Made by a program: the position numbers and the translations under genes. This document shows, in pieces, positions 7,810 through 17,164 of a stretch of DNA of 64,000 nucleotides. The stretch is from an uncultured Lachnospiraceae bacterium (GTDB lineage Bacteria > Bacillota > Clostridia > Lachnospirales > Lachnospiraceae): the NCBI GenBank assembly GCA_934385475.1, contig CAKRPS010000006.1:23286-87285 (forward strand), read 5' to 3'. Position 1 is the first letter of the stretch. Each line of letters opens with the position of its first letter. The notes beneath the pieces were generated by a model. The model was not told the DNA's origin, ran no database searches, and saw only the letters and a program-made list of their open reading frames with translations.

Positions 7810-10800
7810 ATGGGAACTGATATGAAATATGACGCATTTATCAGCTACCGGCATACAGAGCCGGACAGCTATGTGGCAGAAATTCTTCACAGGCAGCTGG
7901 AAAGCTTCCGGCTGCCGGGAAATGTGCTGCGCAGCAGACAGGCTGTGGATCAGGAAGCAAGGACGAGAATACGGAGAGTGTTCCGGGATAAAGAAGAACT
8001 GCCGCTTGTCCCGAATCTGGCTGATCCGATCACGGAAGCACTGGAGCAGTCGGAGTTTTTGATTGTGATCTGTTCACCCAGACTGAATGAGTCAATGTGG
8101 TGCCGGAAAGAGATAGAGACCTTCATCCACCTCCATGACCGGGAGCATGTTCTTGCCGTGCTTGTGGAGGGAGAGCCGGAAAATGCCTTTCCGGAGGAGC
8201 TTTTGTACCGGGAAGAGGAGATTTTGAAATCTGACGGAAGTGTCATGATCAATAAGATACCGGTGGAACCTCTTGCGGCGGATGTGCGCGGAAAGAACAA
8301 AAAGGAAATCCGGGAGAAACTGAAGGGGGAACTGCTGCGGCTGGTTGCCCCGATGTTTGGGTGCAGCTACGATGAACTGAAGCAGCGGCACAGAGAGCAG
8401 AGAATCCGCAAGATGATCGTGACGGCGGGAGCAGTCAGTGCAGGCTGTCTCCTTTTCGGTGCGGTCAGTACGACGATGGCCCTGCGTATCCGTGAGCAGA
8501 ATATCCGGATCACACAGCAGGCAGAGCAGCTCAAAACCCAGTCAGACAAAATACAGGAACAGTACCGTGAAGCGGTGCGGGTAAACTGTGTCACTCAGGC
8601 AGGCACAGCCATGGAGCGGCTGAAAAGCGGCGACAGAATGGAGGCGCTGAAAATCGCACTGTCAGTTTTTCCGAAAGGAGAAGGACAGCAGGGGGAGGAA
8701 ATTCCCTATACGGCACAGGCAGCATATGCACTGACAGAAAGTCTGCGTCTGTACGCCAACGCCTCTTCGGTGAGACCGGATCGCATCCTTGCGGCGGACA
8801 CAACGATTCTTTTTGCCAAAACATCACCGGCAGGCGGACGAATCCTGACGGTCGATGAATATGGCGGTCTTGTGGTGTGGGATGCAGGTACCGGGGAGAG
8901 AATTGCGGAACTGCTGCTGGAGGAAGGCGGTCTGACCGAGGAAGAAGAGGTACTGTTTCTGGACGAAGATCACTTCTGGTATTCTTGTGCATCAGGGGTA
9001 GCGCTGTATGATCTGGAGCAGGGACAGAATGTATATCAGATTGCCGGAGAACAGCTCCCGGGAATGTTGCGGAGCCTGTCCTGTTCAGAGGAAAAGGATC
9101 TGGCCATCATTCAGTGTCAGGAGGGCTTTCTGGCTCTCCGTGCGTCGACAGGAGAGATCCTGTGGGAGGAAAACTGGGAAGAGAAGGAACCCGGAACACA
9201 GCTCCAGAGTGCGTGTGAGATGGACCCAGACGGAGTACTTTATGCGGTGTCCGTGGCGGAGGACAGCTACGGAGAGGATAACAGGCAGGTTCGGATCTAT
9301 AACACTGCAGACGGAGAATTGCTGGCAGTCTGCGAGATGCCCTACAGGTATGTCAAACACCTGCGCTTTGCAGACGGAATCCTGTATATTATCAATAACG
9401 GAGAGATCGCGGAGAGCGAGGATCTGTTTGATACAAGCTCCATGCGGGGCAGACTGATCGCCTACGATTATACGAGGCAGAACATTCGATGGGAGTATGA
9501 GGCTGAGGGACAGTGGCTGTACGAGACCTCGGTCGCTTCCGCGAAGGACAGTGATTACATGGTCTGTACCGGCTATGACAATCTGTATGCACTGAACCGC
9601 ACAACCGGGGAGATGCTGCACAGCTTTTCCTTTGGAACACAGATTGTTAAATTGGGAAATTATACAGACAGCAATGCCTTTATGATATTTGCAAGGGATG
9701 GAGTACTTCATTATGTAAACCTTGAACAGATGACAGACTATGTGGGAGAAACGTTCAGTCAGTGCAATTCCACAAATGTCAAGACCATGGAGCTGGGGGA
9801 TGATTACTGGCTGACTCTGCCATATCATGAGAAGCAGATCACACTCTACCGGAGAGCTGTTTCCCCAAAGGCAGAGCCGCTGTGCACCTTTTCAGAGCAG
9901 ATCCGGGAAGCAAAGCTGAACCGGGATGGAAGCAGGCTTGCAGTGTCTCTGAACCGGGATGATCTGATGGTGGACATTGTGGTGGTGGATACGGAGAGTG
10001 GAGAGACGGTGTTTTCCAATGAAGAGGAAGAAGATTACAGCCGTTATGGATATTTTCTATCGATGGAATACTGTGAATATGGGCAATCCGGGCAGGAAGG
10101 GCTGATGGTGATCCTGTCAAAGGATATTCTCCTGCTGGATGTGGAGAAAGGAACCGTGCTTGCGGAGTGTCCTCACGGAGAAGAGTACACGGACGACAAT
10201 GAGGAGATTGCCGGAATTACCTGTGAGGATGGGATGACCGTGGTGTACACTGCTTACGAAGGGATGCTTCACCGGTATATGCTGGAAGATTCCCGGATTC
10301 TAAAGCAGGATCTGGAATTTGAGGATCTGGAAGAAAGAAACGGCTTTGCTGTAAATGAGGAGTGCTTTGCCTACACAACCAGAGTGGATGACTGTCTCCA
10401 TATCTGGAACTGGGATGCACAGGGCCGGAAGATCGAGGAAGGAACGGCGCTGAAATCCAATAGAGAAAGCTGCAGGGAACTGGTCAGAGTGGAGGACATC
10501 AATGCGGCCTATGTGGAGTCGGTCTTTTTTACAGAGGATCAGAAGCTGTATGTGATCTACCGGAACGGAGACGCGAGAGTATTTACTTTGCAAAAAGAGC
10601 AGGGAGAAAAATGGGCGGTCACGGAGACCGAAGGATATACCGATCTGGAAGAAAGCCTGTGTGCGGGTTCTGGCACTGCAGGGAAAACGTATGGATTCCT
10701 CAAAGGGCGTTATGATGGAGGTTATCTGACAACACCGGAGGGGGAACTTACGGCACATGTGGAGGGTGCCCTTGCCATAGACACAGACAGGGATATTCTG

Positions 10801-10893
10801 TATCAGGAGGCTGGCAACACCGTGAACAGGGTGCCGGTCTACACGGAAGAGGAGATAAGGAATGAGTCGGCATCTCAGCTTACGCTTCCGTGA
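7810..10893 (+). CDS. TIR-domain membrane protein with beta-propeller repeats
   Basis: 1027 residues. Residues 5-165 form a TIR domain: KYDAFISYRHTEPDS at the N-terminus and SMWCRKEIE, whose Glu101 is in the position of the catalytic glutamate of NAD-cleaving TIR enzymes. Residues 202-223 are one hydrophobic helix, residues 226-255 look like coiled coil, and residues 310-1020 are a long chain of beta-propeller (WD40/PQQ-like) blades with recurring 'VVWDAGTGE'-type turns. The TIR domain would be cytoplasmic and the propeller outside, or the reverse. A later in-frame ATG at 7822 would remove four residues. It lies 8 bases after the DHH gene, which suggests one operon. Possible roles are NAD-based signalling or defence; neither is shown. 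Confidence 0.85.
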   Translation: MGTDMKYDAFISYRHTEPDSYVAEILHRQLESFRLPGNVLRSRQAVDQEARTRIRRVFRDKEELPLVPNLADPITEALEQSEFLIVICSPRLNESMWCRKEIETFIHLHDREHVLAVLVEGEPENAFPEELLYREEEILKSDGSVMINKIPVEPLAADVRGKNKKEIREKLKGELLRLVAPMFGCSYDELKQRHREQRIRKMIVTAGAVSAGCLLFGAVSTTMALRIREQNIRITQQAEQLKTQSDKIQEQYREAVRVNCVTQAGTAMERLKSGDRMEALKIALSVFPKGEGQQGEEIPYTAQAAYALTESLRLYANASSVRPDRILAADTTILFAKTSPAGGRILTVDEYGGLVVWDAGTGERIAELLLEEGGLTEEEEVLFLDEDHFWYSCASGVALYDLEQGQNVYQIAGEQLPGMLRSLSCSEEKDLAIIQCQEGFLALRASTGEILWEENWEEKEPGTQLQSACEMDPDGVLYAVSVAEDSYGEDNRQVRIYNTADGELLAVCEMPYRYVKHLRFADGILYIINNGEIAESEDLFDTSSMRGRLIAYDYTRQNIRWEYEAEGQWLYETSVASAKDSDYMVCTGYDNLYALNRTTGEMLHSFSFGTQIVKLGNYTDSNAFMIFARDGVLHYVNLEQMTDYVGETFSQCNSTNVKTMELGDDYWLTLPYHEKQITLYRRAVSPKAEPLCTFSEQIREAKLNRDGSRLAVSLNRDDLMVDIVVVDTESGETVFSNEEEEDYSRYGYFLSMEYCEYGQSGQEGLMVILSKDILLLDVEKGTVLAECPHGEEYTDDNEEIAGITCEDGMTVVYTAYEGMLHRYMLEDSRILKQDLEFEDLEERNGFAVNEECFAYTTRVDDCLHIWNWDAQGRKIEEGTALKSNRESCRELVRVEDINAAYVESVFFTEDQKLYVIYRNGDARVFTLQKEQGEKWAVTETEGYTDLEESLCAGSGTAGKTYGFLKGRYDGGYLTTPEGELTAHVEGALAIDTDRDILYQEAGNTVNRVPVYTEEEIRNESASQLTLP

Positions 10894-10902
10894 AATTTTA
10901 TC

Positions 10903-10931
10903 TTTCTATTTCAAAATGCCTATGGTACAAT
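10903..10931 (+). promoter_or_regulatory. Probable promoter of glnS
   Basis: TTTCTA (10903-10908), 17-base spacer, TACAAT (10926-10931). It starts directly after the TIR gene and would give a leader of about 120 bases before glnS. The leader has an internal GAAGGAGG at 10955-10962 with no obvious reading frame. No T-box landmarks were recognised. Confidence 0.5.
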
Positions 10932-11059
10932 AAAAAATGTGAAAACTCTGATGAAGGAGGAAGCGGCTGCAGTAAACGGCGAAAAGAGATCTGGATAATA
11001 CCATATCCGTAAGGCACGCCTGTACAGGACGAAGAAAGAGACAGCCGCAGACAGGAAAC

Positions 11060-12766
11060 ATGAGTGAGAATGAAAAGAATGTAGCAGTGCAGGAAAATGA
11101 GGCAAAGGAGCCGGTATCGAAGAACTTTATCGAGCAGATCATCGAGAAGGATCTGGCAGAGGGAGTTTATGACACCGTACACACCCGTTTTCCCCCCGAA
11201 CCAAACGGTTATCTGCATATAGGACATGCCAAGAGTATTCTGTTAAATTCAGGCCTTGCGAAAGAGTACGGTGGCAAGTTCAACATGCGTTTTGATGATA
11301 CAAACCCGACAAAGGAAAAGAGTGAATTCGTAGAATCCATTAAGGCTGATGTAAAGTGGCTGGGAGCAGATTACGAAGACAGACTGTTCTTTGCATCGAA
11401 TTATTTTGACCAGATGTATGAGGGAGCTGTCAAGCTGATCAAGAAGGGCAAGGCTTATGTGTCGGATCTTTCGGCAGAGGAGATGAGAGAGTACAGAGGT
11501 ACCCTGACAGAGCCTGGAAAGAACGATCCGAACCGTGACAGAAGCGTAGAAGAGAATCTGAAGCTTTTTGAAGAGATGAAGGAAGGAAAGTATGCAGACG
11601 GAGAGAAGACTCTCCGTGCGAAGATCGATATGAGTTCTCCGAACATTAACATGAGAGATCCGATCATCTATCGTGTGGCACATCTTTCCCATCAGAATAC
11701 AGGAGACAAGTGGTGCATTTATCCGATGTATGACTACGCGCATCCGATCGAGGATGCCATTGAGGGAATCACCCACTCCATCTGCACTCTGGAATTTGAG
11801 GACCACAGACCGTTGTACAACTGGGTTGTTACGGAGCTGGAGTATCCGCATCCCCCGAAACAGATTGAGTTTGCAAAGATGTATCTGACCAATGTGGTTA
11901 CCGGAAAGAGATATATCAAGAAGCTTGTGGAGGACGGTATCGTAGACGGATGGGATGATCCCAGACTGGTTTCGATCGCGGCTCTGCGAAGAAGAGGCTT
12001 TACACCGGAATCCATCAAGATGTTTGTGGATCTGTGTGGAGTGTCGAAGGCAAATTCATCCGCAGAGTATTCCATGCTGGAGTACTGCATCCGGGAAGAT
12101 CTGAAAATGAAGAAGGGCCGTGTGATGGCGGTGCTTGATCCCGTGAAGCTTGTGATCGACAATTATCCGGAGGGACAGACCGAGATGCTTGAGGTAGTCA
12201 ACAATCCGGAGAACGAAGCATTAGGCAAGAGAGAAGTTCCTTTTTCAAGGGAATTATATATCGACAGAGAAGATTTTATGGAGGAACCGCCGAAGAAGTA
12301 TTTCAGGCTGTTTCCGGGAAATGAGGTTCGCCTCATGAGTGCGTACTTTGTTACCTGCGTCAGCTATGAAAAGGATGATCAGGGCAATGTGACGGTGATC
12401 CACTGTACGTATGACCCGGCGTCCAAAGGGGGAAACAGCCCGGATGGCCGCAAGGTTAAGGGAACGATCCACTGGGTATCCGCTGCGGATGCTGTGAAGG
12501 CTGAGGTACGTCTGTATGAGAACATCATAGACGAGGAAAAGGGTGTATACAATGAGGACGGAAGTCTGAATCTGAATCCCAATTCCCTCACGGTACTCAA
12601 AGAGTGCTACGTGGAGCCGTCTGTGAAGGATGCGAAGCCCTACGACAGTTTCCAGTTTGTCAGACAGGGCTTCTTCTGTGTGGATTACAAGGATACGAAA
12701 CCGGGGGCGCTGGTATTCAACCGGATCGTCTCGTTGAAAAGCTCCTATGTTCTGCCTAAGAAATAA
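11060..12766 (+). CDS. glnS: Glutaminyl-tRNA synthetase
   Basis: 568-residue class I synthetase that charges tRNA(Gln). [16 protein letters not shown] carries the HIGH motif, and DGWDDPRL and [11 protein letters not shown] are typical of GlnRS rather than GluRS. The C-terminal half is the anticodon-binding beta-barrel. The KMSKS loop reads VVTGKR where E. coli has VMSKR, so the Met-Ser pair is replaced by Thr-Gly while the Lys is kept. I recall this substitution in related Lachnospiraceae proteins, so it is probably normal for the lineage. A direct GlnRS implies tRNA(Gln) need not rely only on GatCAB transamidation. Confidence 0.95.
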   Translation: MSENEKNVAVQENEAKEPVSKNFIEQIIEKDLAEGVYDTVHTRFPPEPNGYLHIGHAKSILLNSGLAKEYGGKFNMRFDDTNPTKEKSEFVESIKADVKWLGADYEDRLFFASNYFDQMYEGAVKLIKKGKAYVSDLSAEEMREYRGTLTEPGKNDPNRDRSVEENLKLFEEMKEGKYADGEKTLRAKIDMSSPNINMRDPIIYRVAHLSHQNTGDKWCIYPMYDYAHPIEDAIEGITHSICTLEFEDHRPLYNWVVTELEYPHPPKQIEFAKMYLTNVVTGKRYIKKLVEDGIVDGWDDPRLVSIAALRRRGFTPESIKMFVDLCGVSKANSSAEYSMLEYCIREDLKMKKGRVMAVLDPVKLVIDNYPEGQTEMLEVVNNPENEALGKREVPFSRELYIDREDFMEEPPKKYFRLFPGNEVRLMSAYFVTCVSYEKDDQGNVTVIHCTYDPASKGGNSPDGRKVKGTIHWVSAADAVKAEVRLYENIIDEEKGVYNEDGSLNLNPNSLTVLKECYVEPSVKDAKPYDSFQFVRQGFFCVDYKDTKPGALVFNRIVSLKSSYVLPKK

Positions 12767-12820
12767 AGGCGGAAGGATAGGAATGGAAATGATAAGAGAA
12801 TTGTAGCGGGAGGTTAAGAA

Positions 12821-13684
12821 ATGTCAGGATTGTTGTCAGGTCTGGATCAGTTTGGTTTGACTGGTCTGGAGGATATGAATCTGTATGAAAAACCAAAAAA
12901 GGCAGAGGTCGGAGAAGACGGAAAAGAAGTTCCGCCGGTGGTGCAGGAGCAGGATTTCCTGTTTGATAAGAGTTTTACCTGTCCGATCTGTGACAGGGAA
13001 TTCAAGTCCAGAACCGTTAAGATCGGTAAGGCGAAGCTGGCAGGAAGTGATCTGGATCTGCGTCCGAGATATGAACAGATCGATCTGCTCAAATATGATG
13101 TGATCATGTGTCCTACCTGCGGATATGCGGCACTCAGCAGGTTCTTTAAGTTCCTGACCTCTCCGCAGGCTAAGAATATCCAGAGCACGATCTCCGCTTC
13201 CTTTAAACCGCAGAAGGAGACAAAGGAAGTTTACAGCTACGATGAGGCACTGGAGAGATATAAGCTGGCGCTTGCCAATGCGATCGTGAAGAAGGCAAAA
13301 TCATCCGAGAAAGCGTACATCTGTCTGAAGACAGCCTGGCTGCTGCGTGGAAAAGGCGAGCATCTGGATAAGAATCTGCCGGACTATGCAGAGCAGAAAA
13401 AGAAGGTGGATGACGAGGAGAACGAATTCCTCAGCAATGCACTGGAAGGTTTCCTTGTGGCAAGACAGACGGAGAACTTCCCGATGTGCGGTATGGATGA
13501 GCCGACAGTTGATTATCTGATTGCCGTGACGGCTATGCGTTTTGAGCAGTACGATGTTGCAAGCAGACTGATCACCGGTATCCTGACATCGGCTACAGCC
13601 AATCCACGTATGAAGGATAAGGCGAGAGACGTCAAGGAAATGTTGATGAAAAAGATCAAAGAAAAGAACGCAGCCAGAAAATAG
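12821..13684 (+). CDS. DUF2225 family protein with zinc-ribbon cysteines
   Basis: 287-residue protein matching DUF2225. Two cysteine pairs, CPIC at 54-57 and CPTC at 97-100, probably bind one zinc. The C-terminal two thirds is helical and resembles tetratricopeptide-like repeats. No signal peptide or membrane helix is visible, so it is likely cytoplasmic. The function of the family is not established. It follows glnS by 54 bases with a GGGAGG ribosome site, and the MocR gene begins 3 bases after its stop. Confidence 0.85.
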   Translation: MSGLLSGLDQFGLTGLEDMNLYEKPKKAEVGEDGKEVPPVVQEQDFLFDKSFTCPICDREFKSRTVKIGKAKLAGSDLDLRPRYEQIDLLKYDVIMCPTCGYAALSRFFKFLTSPQAKNIQSTISASFKPQKETKEVYSYDEALERYKLALANAIVKKAKSSEKAYICLKTAWLLRGKGEHLDKNLPDYAEQKKKVDDEENEFLSNALEGFLVARQTENFPMCGMDEPTVDYLIAVTAMRFEQYDVASRLITGILTSATANPRMKDKARDVKEMLMKKIKEKNAARK

Positions 13685-13687
13685 GCT

Positions 13688-15130
13688 GTGACGGAACAAA
13701 AAGGTATGAAAGAGCTTCCAATCCATATCAGACTCATCCAGGATGGGGACAAAACGCTGTACGAGCAGATCTATGAATATATCAGGAGCGAAATCCGCTC
13801 CGGGGGTCTTCTGTGCGGGGAAAAGCTTCCCTCTGCCAGATATCTGGCAGAGTATCTGCAGGTTTCCAGGACAACGGTGGATATGGCATATGGACAGCTT
13901 GTGGCAGAAGGATATCTGGAGGCAAAGCCAAAGAAGGGTTATTTTGTTGCCACTCTGGATGGGCTGTATACCATTGAGACCAAAGGAGAGACAGACCTGC
14001 CGCGTCAGCAGAAGAAAAGTGACGCGGAGCCGGTGCTCTATGACTTTTCACCCAATGCGATAGATATGACTCATTTTCCTTATGCGACATGGAAGAGGAT
14101 TACCAAAAATATACTGGTTGACGCAAACAGCAAAATGTTTTCGCTGGGAGAACCACAGGGAGACCGTGAGCTTCGCGGTACGATCTGCCGCTATCTCCAT
14201 GCGGCAAGAGGTGTGAATTGTCAGCCGGAGCAGATTATTATTGGAGCAGGGAATGATTTCCTGCTTCTTTTGCTTGAAAAAATCCTGGGAAGACATGTAC
14301 CGATCGCCATGGAGAATCCGACCTATGAGAGGGCTTATAAGATCTTTCGATCCTTTGCCTATCCGGTGTCGCTTGTCGAGATGGATGAGAATGGCATGGA
14401 TGTTGAAAAACTGCGGCAAACTCCGGCAAGGGTGGCATATGTAATGCCCTCCCATCAGTATCCGACCGGAATTTCCATGCCGATCGGAAGACAGATGGAG
14501 CTTTTGCGGTGGGCATCGGAACAGGAGGACCGTTTTCTGATCGAGGATGACTACGACAGTGAATTCCGTTACAAAGGCAAACCCCTGCCCTCCATGCAGG
14601 CGTCGGATGCCGGTGGAAGAGTAGTGTATATCGGAACCTTTTCCAAATCGATAGCACCTGCAATCCGAATCAGCTATATGGTGCTTCCGTATACTCTCCT
14701 GGAGCGATACCACAGGGAATGCGGATTCTATGCGTCCTCGGTATCCCGGATTGACCAGAAGATTCTGGATCAGTTTATCCGGGAGGGACACTTTGAACGC
14801 TATCTGAACAAGATGCGCAAGGAGTACCGGACCAAACACGACCTGCTGCTGGGGCAGCTGCGGGATTTTGAAGGCTGCTTCACCATATCGGGTGAGAATG
14901 CAGGACTTCACATCCTGCTTAGGAACCGCAGGGGAAGAACAGAAGAGGAACTGGAGAGAAGGGCGCTGCAGGCAGGAGTCAGAACCTACAGGATGGGAAG
15001 CTTCCGCATCGGAACAAAAAAAGAAGACTCCGGAGAGTCTACTATGATTCTGGGGTATGCACAGCTTTCGGAGGAAGAAATCATACAGGGCGTGGAACGA
15101 CTCCGGAAGGTGTGGGTGGAAACCTTGTAA
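13688..15130 (+). CDS. MocR/PdxR-type transcriptional regulator (GntR HTH fused to aminotransferase)
   Basis: 480 residues. A GntR winged helix-turn-helix spans about residues 15-90 (YEQIYEYIRSEI, then VSRTTVDMAYGQL). A fold-type I PLP domain follows, with IEDDYDSEFRY (PLP-binding Asp) and TFSKSIAPAIR, where Lys320 would form the Schiff base. Family members sense PLP, GABA or amino compounds and act on a neighbouring gene; no vitamin B6 gene adjoins this one, so the target is unknown. The start is uncertain: GTG at 13688 is 3 bases from the upstream stop and could be coupled; ATG at 13706 would shorten the protein by six residues. The TetR gene converges on it with a 9-base gap. Confidence 0.88.
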   Translation: MTEQKGMKELPIHIRLIQDGDKTLYEQIYEYIRSEIRSGGLLCGEKLPSARYLAEYLQVSRTTVDMAYGQLVAEGYLEAKPKKGYFVATLDGLYTIETKGETDLPRQQKKSDAEPVLYDFSPNAIDMTHFPYATWKRITKNILVDANSKMFSLGEPQGDRELRGTICRYLHAARGVNCQPEQIIIGAGNDFLLLLLEKILGRHVPIAMENPTYERAYKIFRSFAYPVSLVEMDENGMDVEKLRQTPARVAYVMPSHQYPTGISMPIGRQMELLRWASEQEDRFLIEDDYDSEFRYKGKPLPSMQASDAGGRVVYIGTFSKSIAPAIRISYMVLPYTLLERYHRECGFYASSVSRIDQKILDQFIREGHFERYLNKMRKEYRTKHDLLLGQLRDFEGCFTISGENAGLHILLRNRRGRTEEELERRALQAGVRTYRMGSFRIGTKKEDSGESTMILGYAQLSEEEIIQGVERLRKVWVETL

Positions 15131-15139
15131 AAGAACGTT

Positions 15140-15742
15140 CTATCGGTAAGACAATCTGCGTATCATATCCAGATAGGATACGATTTCCTCATAGAGCAGA
15201 TCGGGCTGAAAAGAGGCATCCTGAAAATGTGTGTCCATCAGTCCGGAGATCGTGTAATCGATCATGGTGTCCAGTTTATGAAAATCTGCGTCGGCGAGAA
15301 AAAGCGAACGGTCGCTCTGATTCTTGAGAAGAGACAGGATGTCGGATATAACGTGACGCAGCTTCCCGGTTGCAAGAAGAGCCTCACTGACATCCTCGTC
15401 ACGGCAGCTGTCCAGAAATTGCTGCATGTAAGGGTAATTCTTGAGAACCTGGATTTTGGCATACTCGATCTGCTTTCGGATTTCAAAATAATCCGTGGCA
15501 GACGTGGAGACAGAACCAGTCAGTTCGAGCTTCATGAAGCGAACACTGTAGTCATAGATAAAGGTATACAGACCGATCTTACTGCCGAAATAGTGAAACA
15601 AAAGACCCTTGCTGATACCGGCCTGTGACACAATATCATCCGTGCTGGCATGCTTATAGCCCTTCTGGGCAAAAACCTTCAGGGCGGCGTTGATCATACG
15701 GTCCTGCTTTTCTTTTTTCAGATCAAAAAACTTCTCGTTCAT
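15140..15742 (-). CDS. TetR/AcrR family transcriptional regulator
   Basis: 200-residue TetR protein. The N-terminal helix-turn-helix is clear: AALKVFAQKGYKHAST, then DDIVSQAGISKGLLFHYFGSK, ending near residue 50. The C-terminal ligand domain has no recognisable specificity. The frame extends upstream to 15799, but the ATG at 15742 gives the standard MNEKFFDLKKEK entry into helix 1 with an upstream AGGA. It is divergent from the small membrane protein at 15900, which is a candidate target; the shared region 15743-15899 shows no obvious palindrome. Confidence 0.9.
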   Translation of the reverse strand: MNEKFFDLKKEKQDRMINAALKVFAQKGYKHASTDDIVSQAGISKGLLFHYFGSKIGLYTFIYDYSVRFMKLELTGSVSTSATDYFEIRKQIEYAKIQVLKNYPYMQQFLDSCRDEDVSEALLATGKLRHVISDILSLLKNQSDRSLFLADADFHKLDTMIDYTISGLMDTHFQDASFQPDLLYEEIVSYLDMIRRLSYR

Positions 15743-15899
15743 GTAGCCTGCATTCCTATCCTGCGTATTGACTTTGTGAGTCGGTTTTAAATATAGCATA
15801 AAAACAGGGGCTATTCAAGAAGTTTGCATTTTTTGCTTTCTTTTTTGGCAAAATAGTATTAAGATAGGCTTATATTGAGTATCGAAAGGAGAAACCTCA

Positions 15900-16271
15900 A
15901 TGGCAAAAAAAATCGGAAAGTTCTTACTGACAACGGCAGCCATCGGAGCAGTGGCAGCAGGCGTCTACTATTATTTACAGGGAAAAGGCAGCTTCGTTGA
16001 TGATGATTTCGACGATGATGATGATTTTGACAATTTTGATGAAGATCTGGATGAGGAGGATACCTCCAAAAAGACAGATGCAGATCGCAACTATGTAGAC
16101 CTTGGTCTTGAGAAGAGCAAGGCAGAGGAGAAGAAAGAGGACTTCAAGGAAGGGCTTGAGGCAGCGAAGGCTGAGGCAGAAGAGAAGGTCGTCGGCGCGG
16201 TAAAAGAAACAGCAGAGAAGGCGCAGACAAAGGTAGAAGAGTTCTTTGACGATGAGGACGAGACAAAATAA
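15900..16271 (+). CDS. Small acidic membrane-anchored protein, YtxH-like
   Basis: 123 residues. A hydrophobic N-terminal segment (residues 7-26, FLLTTAAIGAVAAGVYYYL) is followed by an almost pure Asp/Glu stretch at residues 33-55 and a Lys/Glu/Ala-rich helical tail ending in FFDDEDETK. It resembles YtxH-type envelope proteins in layout but not clearly in sequence. GAAAGGAG at 15886-15893 sets the start. It lies alone between a divergent TetR gene and a terminator. The function is unknown; the tail could be a coiled coil facing the cytoplasm. Confidence 0.75.
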   Translation: MAKKIGKFLLTTAAIGAVAAGVYYYLQGKGSFVDDDFDDDDDFDNFDEDLDEEDTSKKTDADRNYVDLGLEKSKAEEKKEDFKEGLEAAKAEAEEKVVGAVKETAEKAQTKVEEFFDDEDETK

Positions 16272-16298
16272 AAGGTTGGTCGTAAGACCAACCTTTTT
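16271..16298. terminator. Bidirectional intrinsic terminator
   Basis: AAAGGTTGGTC (16271-16281), GTAA loop, GACCAACCTTT (16286-16296): 11 perfect pairs flanked by A and T runs. It serves the small acidic protein gene on the plus strand and the DUF6062 gene on the minus strand. Confidence 0.88.
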
Positions 16299-16317
16299 CA
16301 TGTAATAGAAAATTGTC

Positions 16318-17079
16318 TTATTTGTTCATCTGATACGGCGGGTCAGCCGGATAGCCGCCTTTTAACTTCTGCATACCGCGCTGAATCGCGTCTTTGGAGT
16401 TCTTCCAGTCAGCATCCTTGTTGCGGTAATCAAATTTTTCCACAAGCCATGCAACATCCTCAGACAGTCTGTTCATGTTTTCCTCCATCAGAGGGAACAT
16501 CGTGTCATAGAAATCCTTCTTCTCCGAATCGGACAATCTTGTGTCAGCCGCTTCGCACAGATCACCAAAGTGGGGGAGACAGAAGCCCTTGCTGGATTTT
16601 ATTTTGTCGCGGAATTCCGCGTCTTTTTTGTACATTACAAAAAAGGTGTCCAGATAGCGCTCATATGTCTCGGCATAACGTTTGCAGATATAGCAGGATT
16701 CCTCTTTTTCGGCAGCCCAGATGCCGATCGGATTGGAACCGGAGGATTGCTTGCGCAGCTTGTCCTTCAGGGAAGTCTTACCCGGACGGAAGTTCGAAAA
16801 CTGGCTGTGCATTTCCTTTATGATCTGCATATAGTGGGTTTTCAGGATCCAGGCGTTGCCAAGCGTATTTCCGTAGTCAAACATTTTCTTGAAATGGGTG
16901 CGGCAGAAGCCGGCCTGATCGGTCTGCTCGCGGATGTCGCTCTCCATATAGGAAGAACCGGAACCGAGCACGAAATCCAGAAGGTCCTGCTCTACATTTC
17001 GTTCAATAAAACAGAAGGGACATTCCTCGTTGGCGGCGATAGCGTCGTTCAGAGGAATGGTGTACAGCTTTTCTTTCAT
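16318..17079 (-). CDS. DUF6062 family protein
   Basis: 253-residue cysteine-patterned protein. CPFC at residues 20-23 and GFCRTHF form one half, and CYIC with KGFCLPHF form a second, so the protein appears to contain two related Cys-Cys/Cys-His metal-binding units. It matches the DUF6062 family of Lachnospiraceae and relatives, whose function is unknown. No signal peptide or membrane helix is seen. A GAGGA ribosome site precedes the start. It is divergent from the HAD phosphatase at 17165. Confidence 0.8.
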   Translation of the reverse strand: MKEKLYTIPLNDAIAANEECPFCFIERNVEQDLLDFVLGSGSSYMESDIREQTDQAGFCRTHFKKMFDYGNTLGNAWILKTHYMQIIKEMHSQFSNFRPGKTSLKDKLRKQSSGSNPIGIWAAEKEESCYICKRYAETYERYLDTFFVMYKKDAEFRDKIKSSKGFCLPHFGDLCEAADTRLSDSEKKDFYDTMFPLMEENMNRLSEDVAWLVEKFDYRNKDADWKNSKDAIQRGMQKLKGGYPADPPYQMNK

Positions 17080-17164
17080 TGAAAATTCCTCGTTTATCAG
17101 TATAGATTTATGCTACAATCATAACATATAGGAAACTTGCGAACAACAGAAAGGACAAAATAAA

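Noticed and set aside
16298-16325. Third copy of the palindromic element after a terminator
   Set aside because: Only the first 20 or so bases (TGTAATAGAAAATTG) resemble the element and the hairpin half is missing, so it is mentioned but not annotated.
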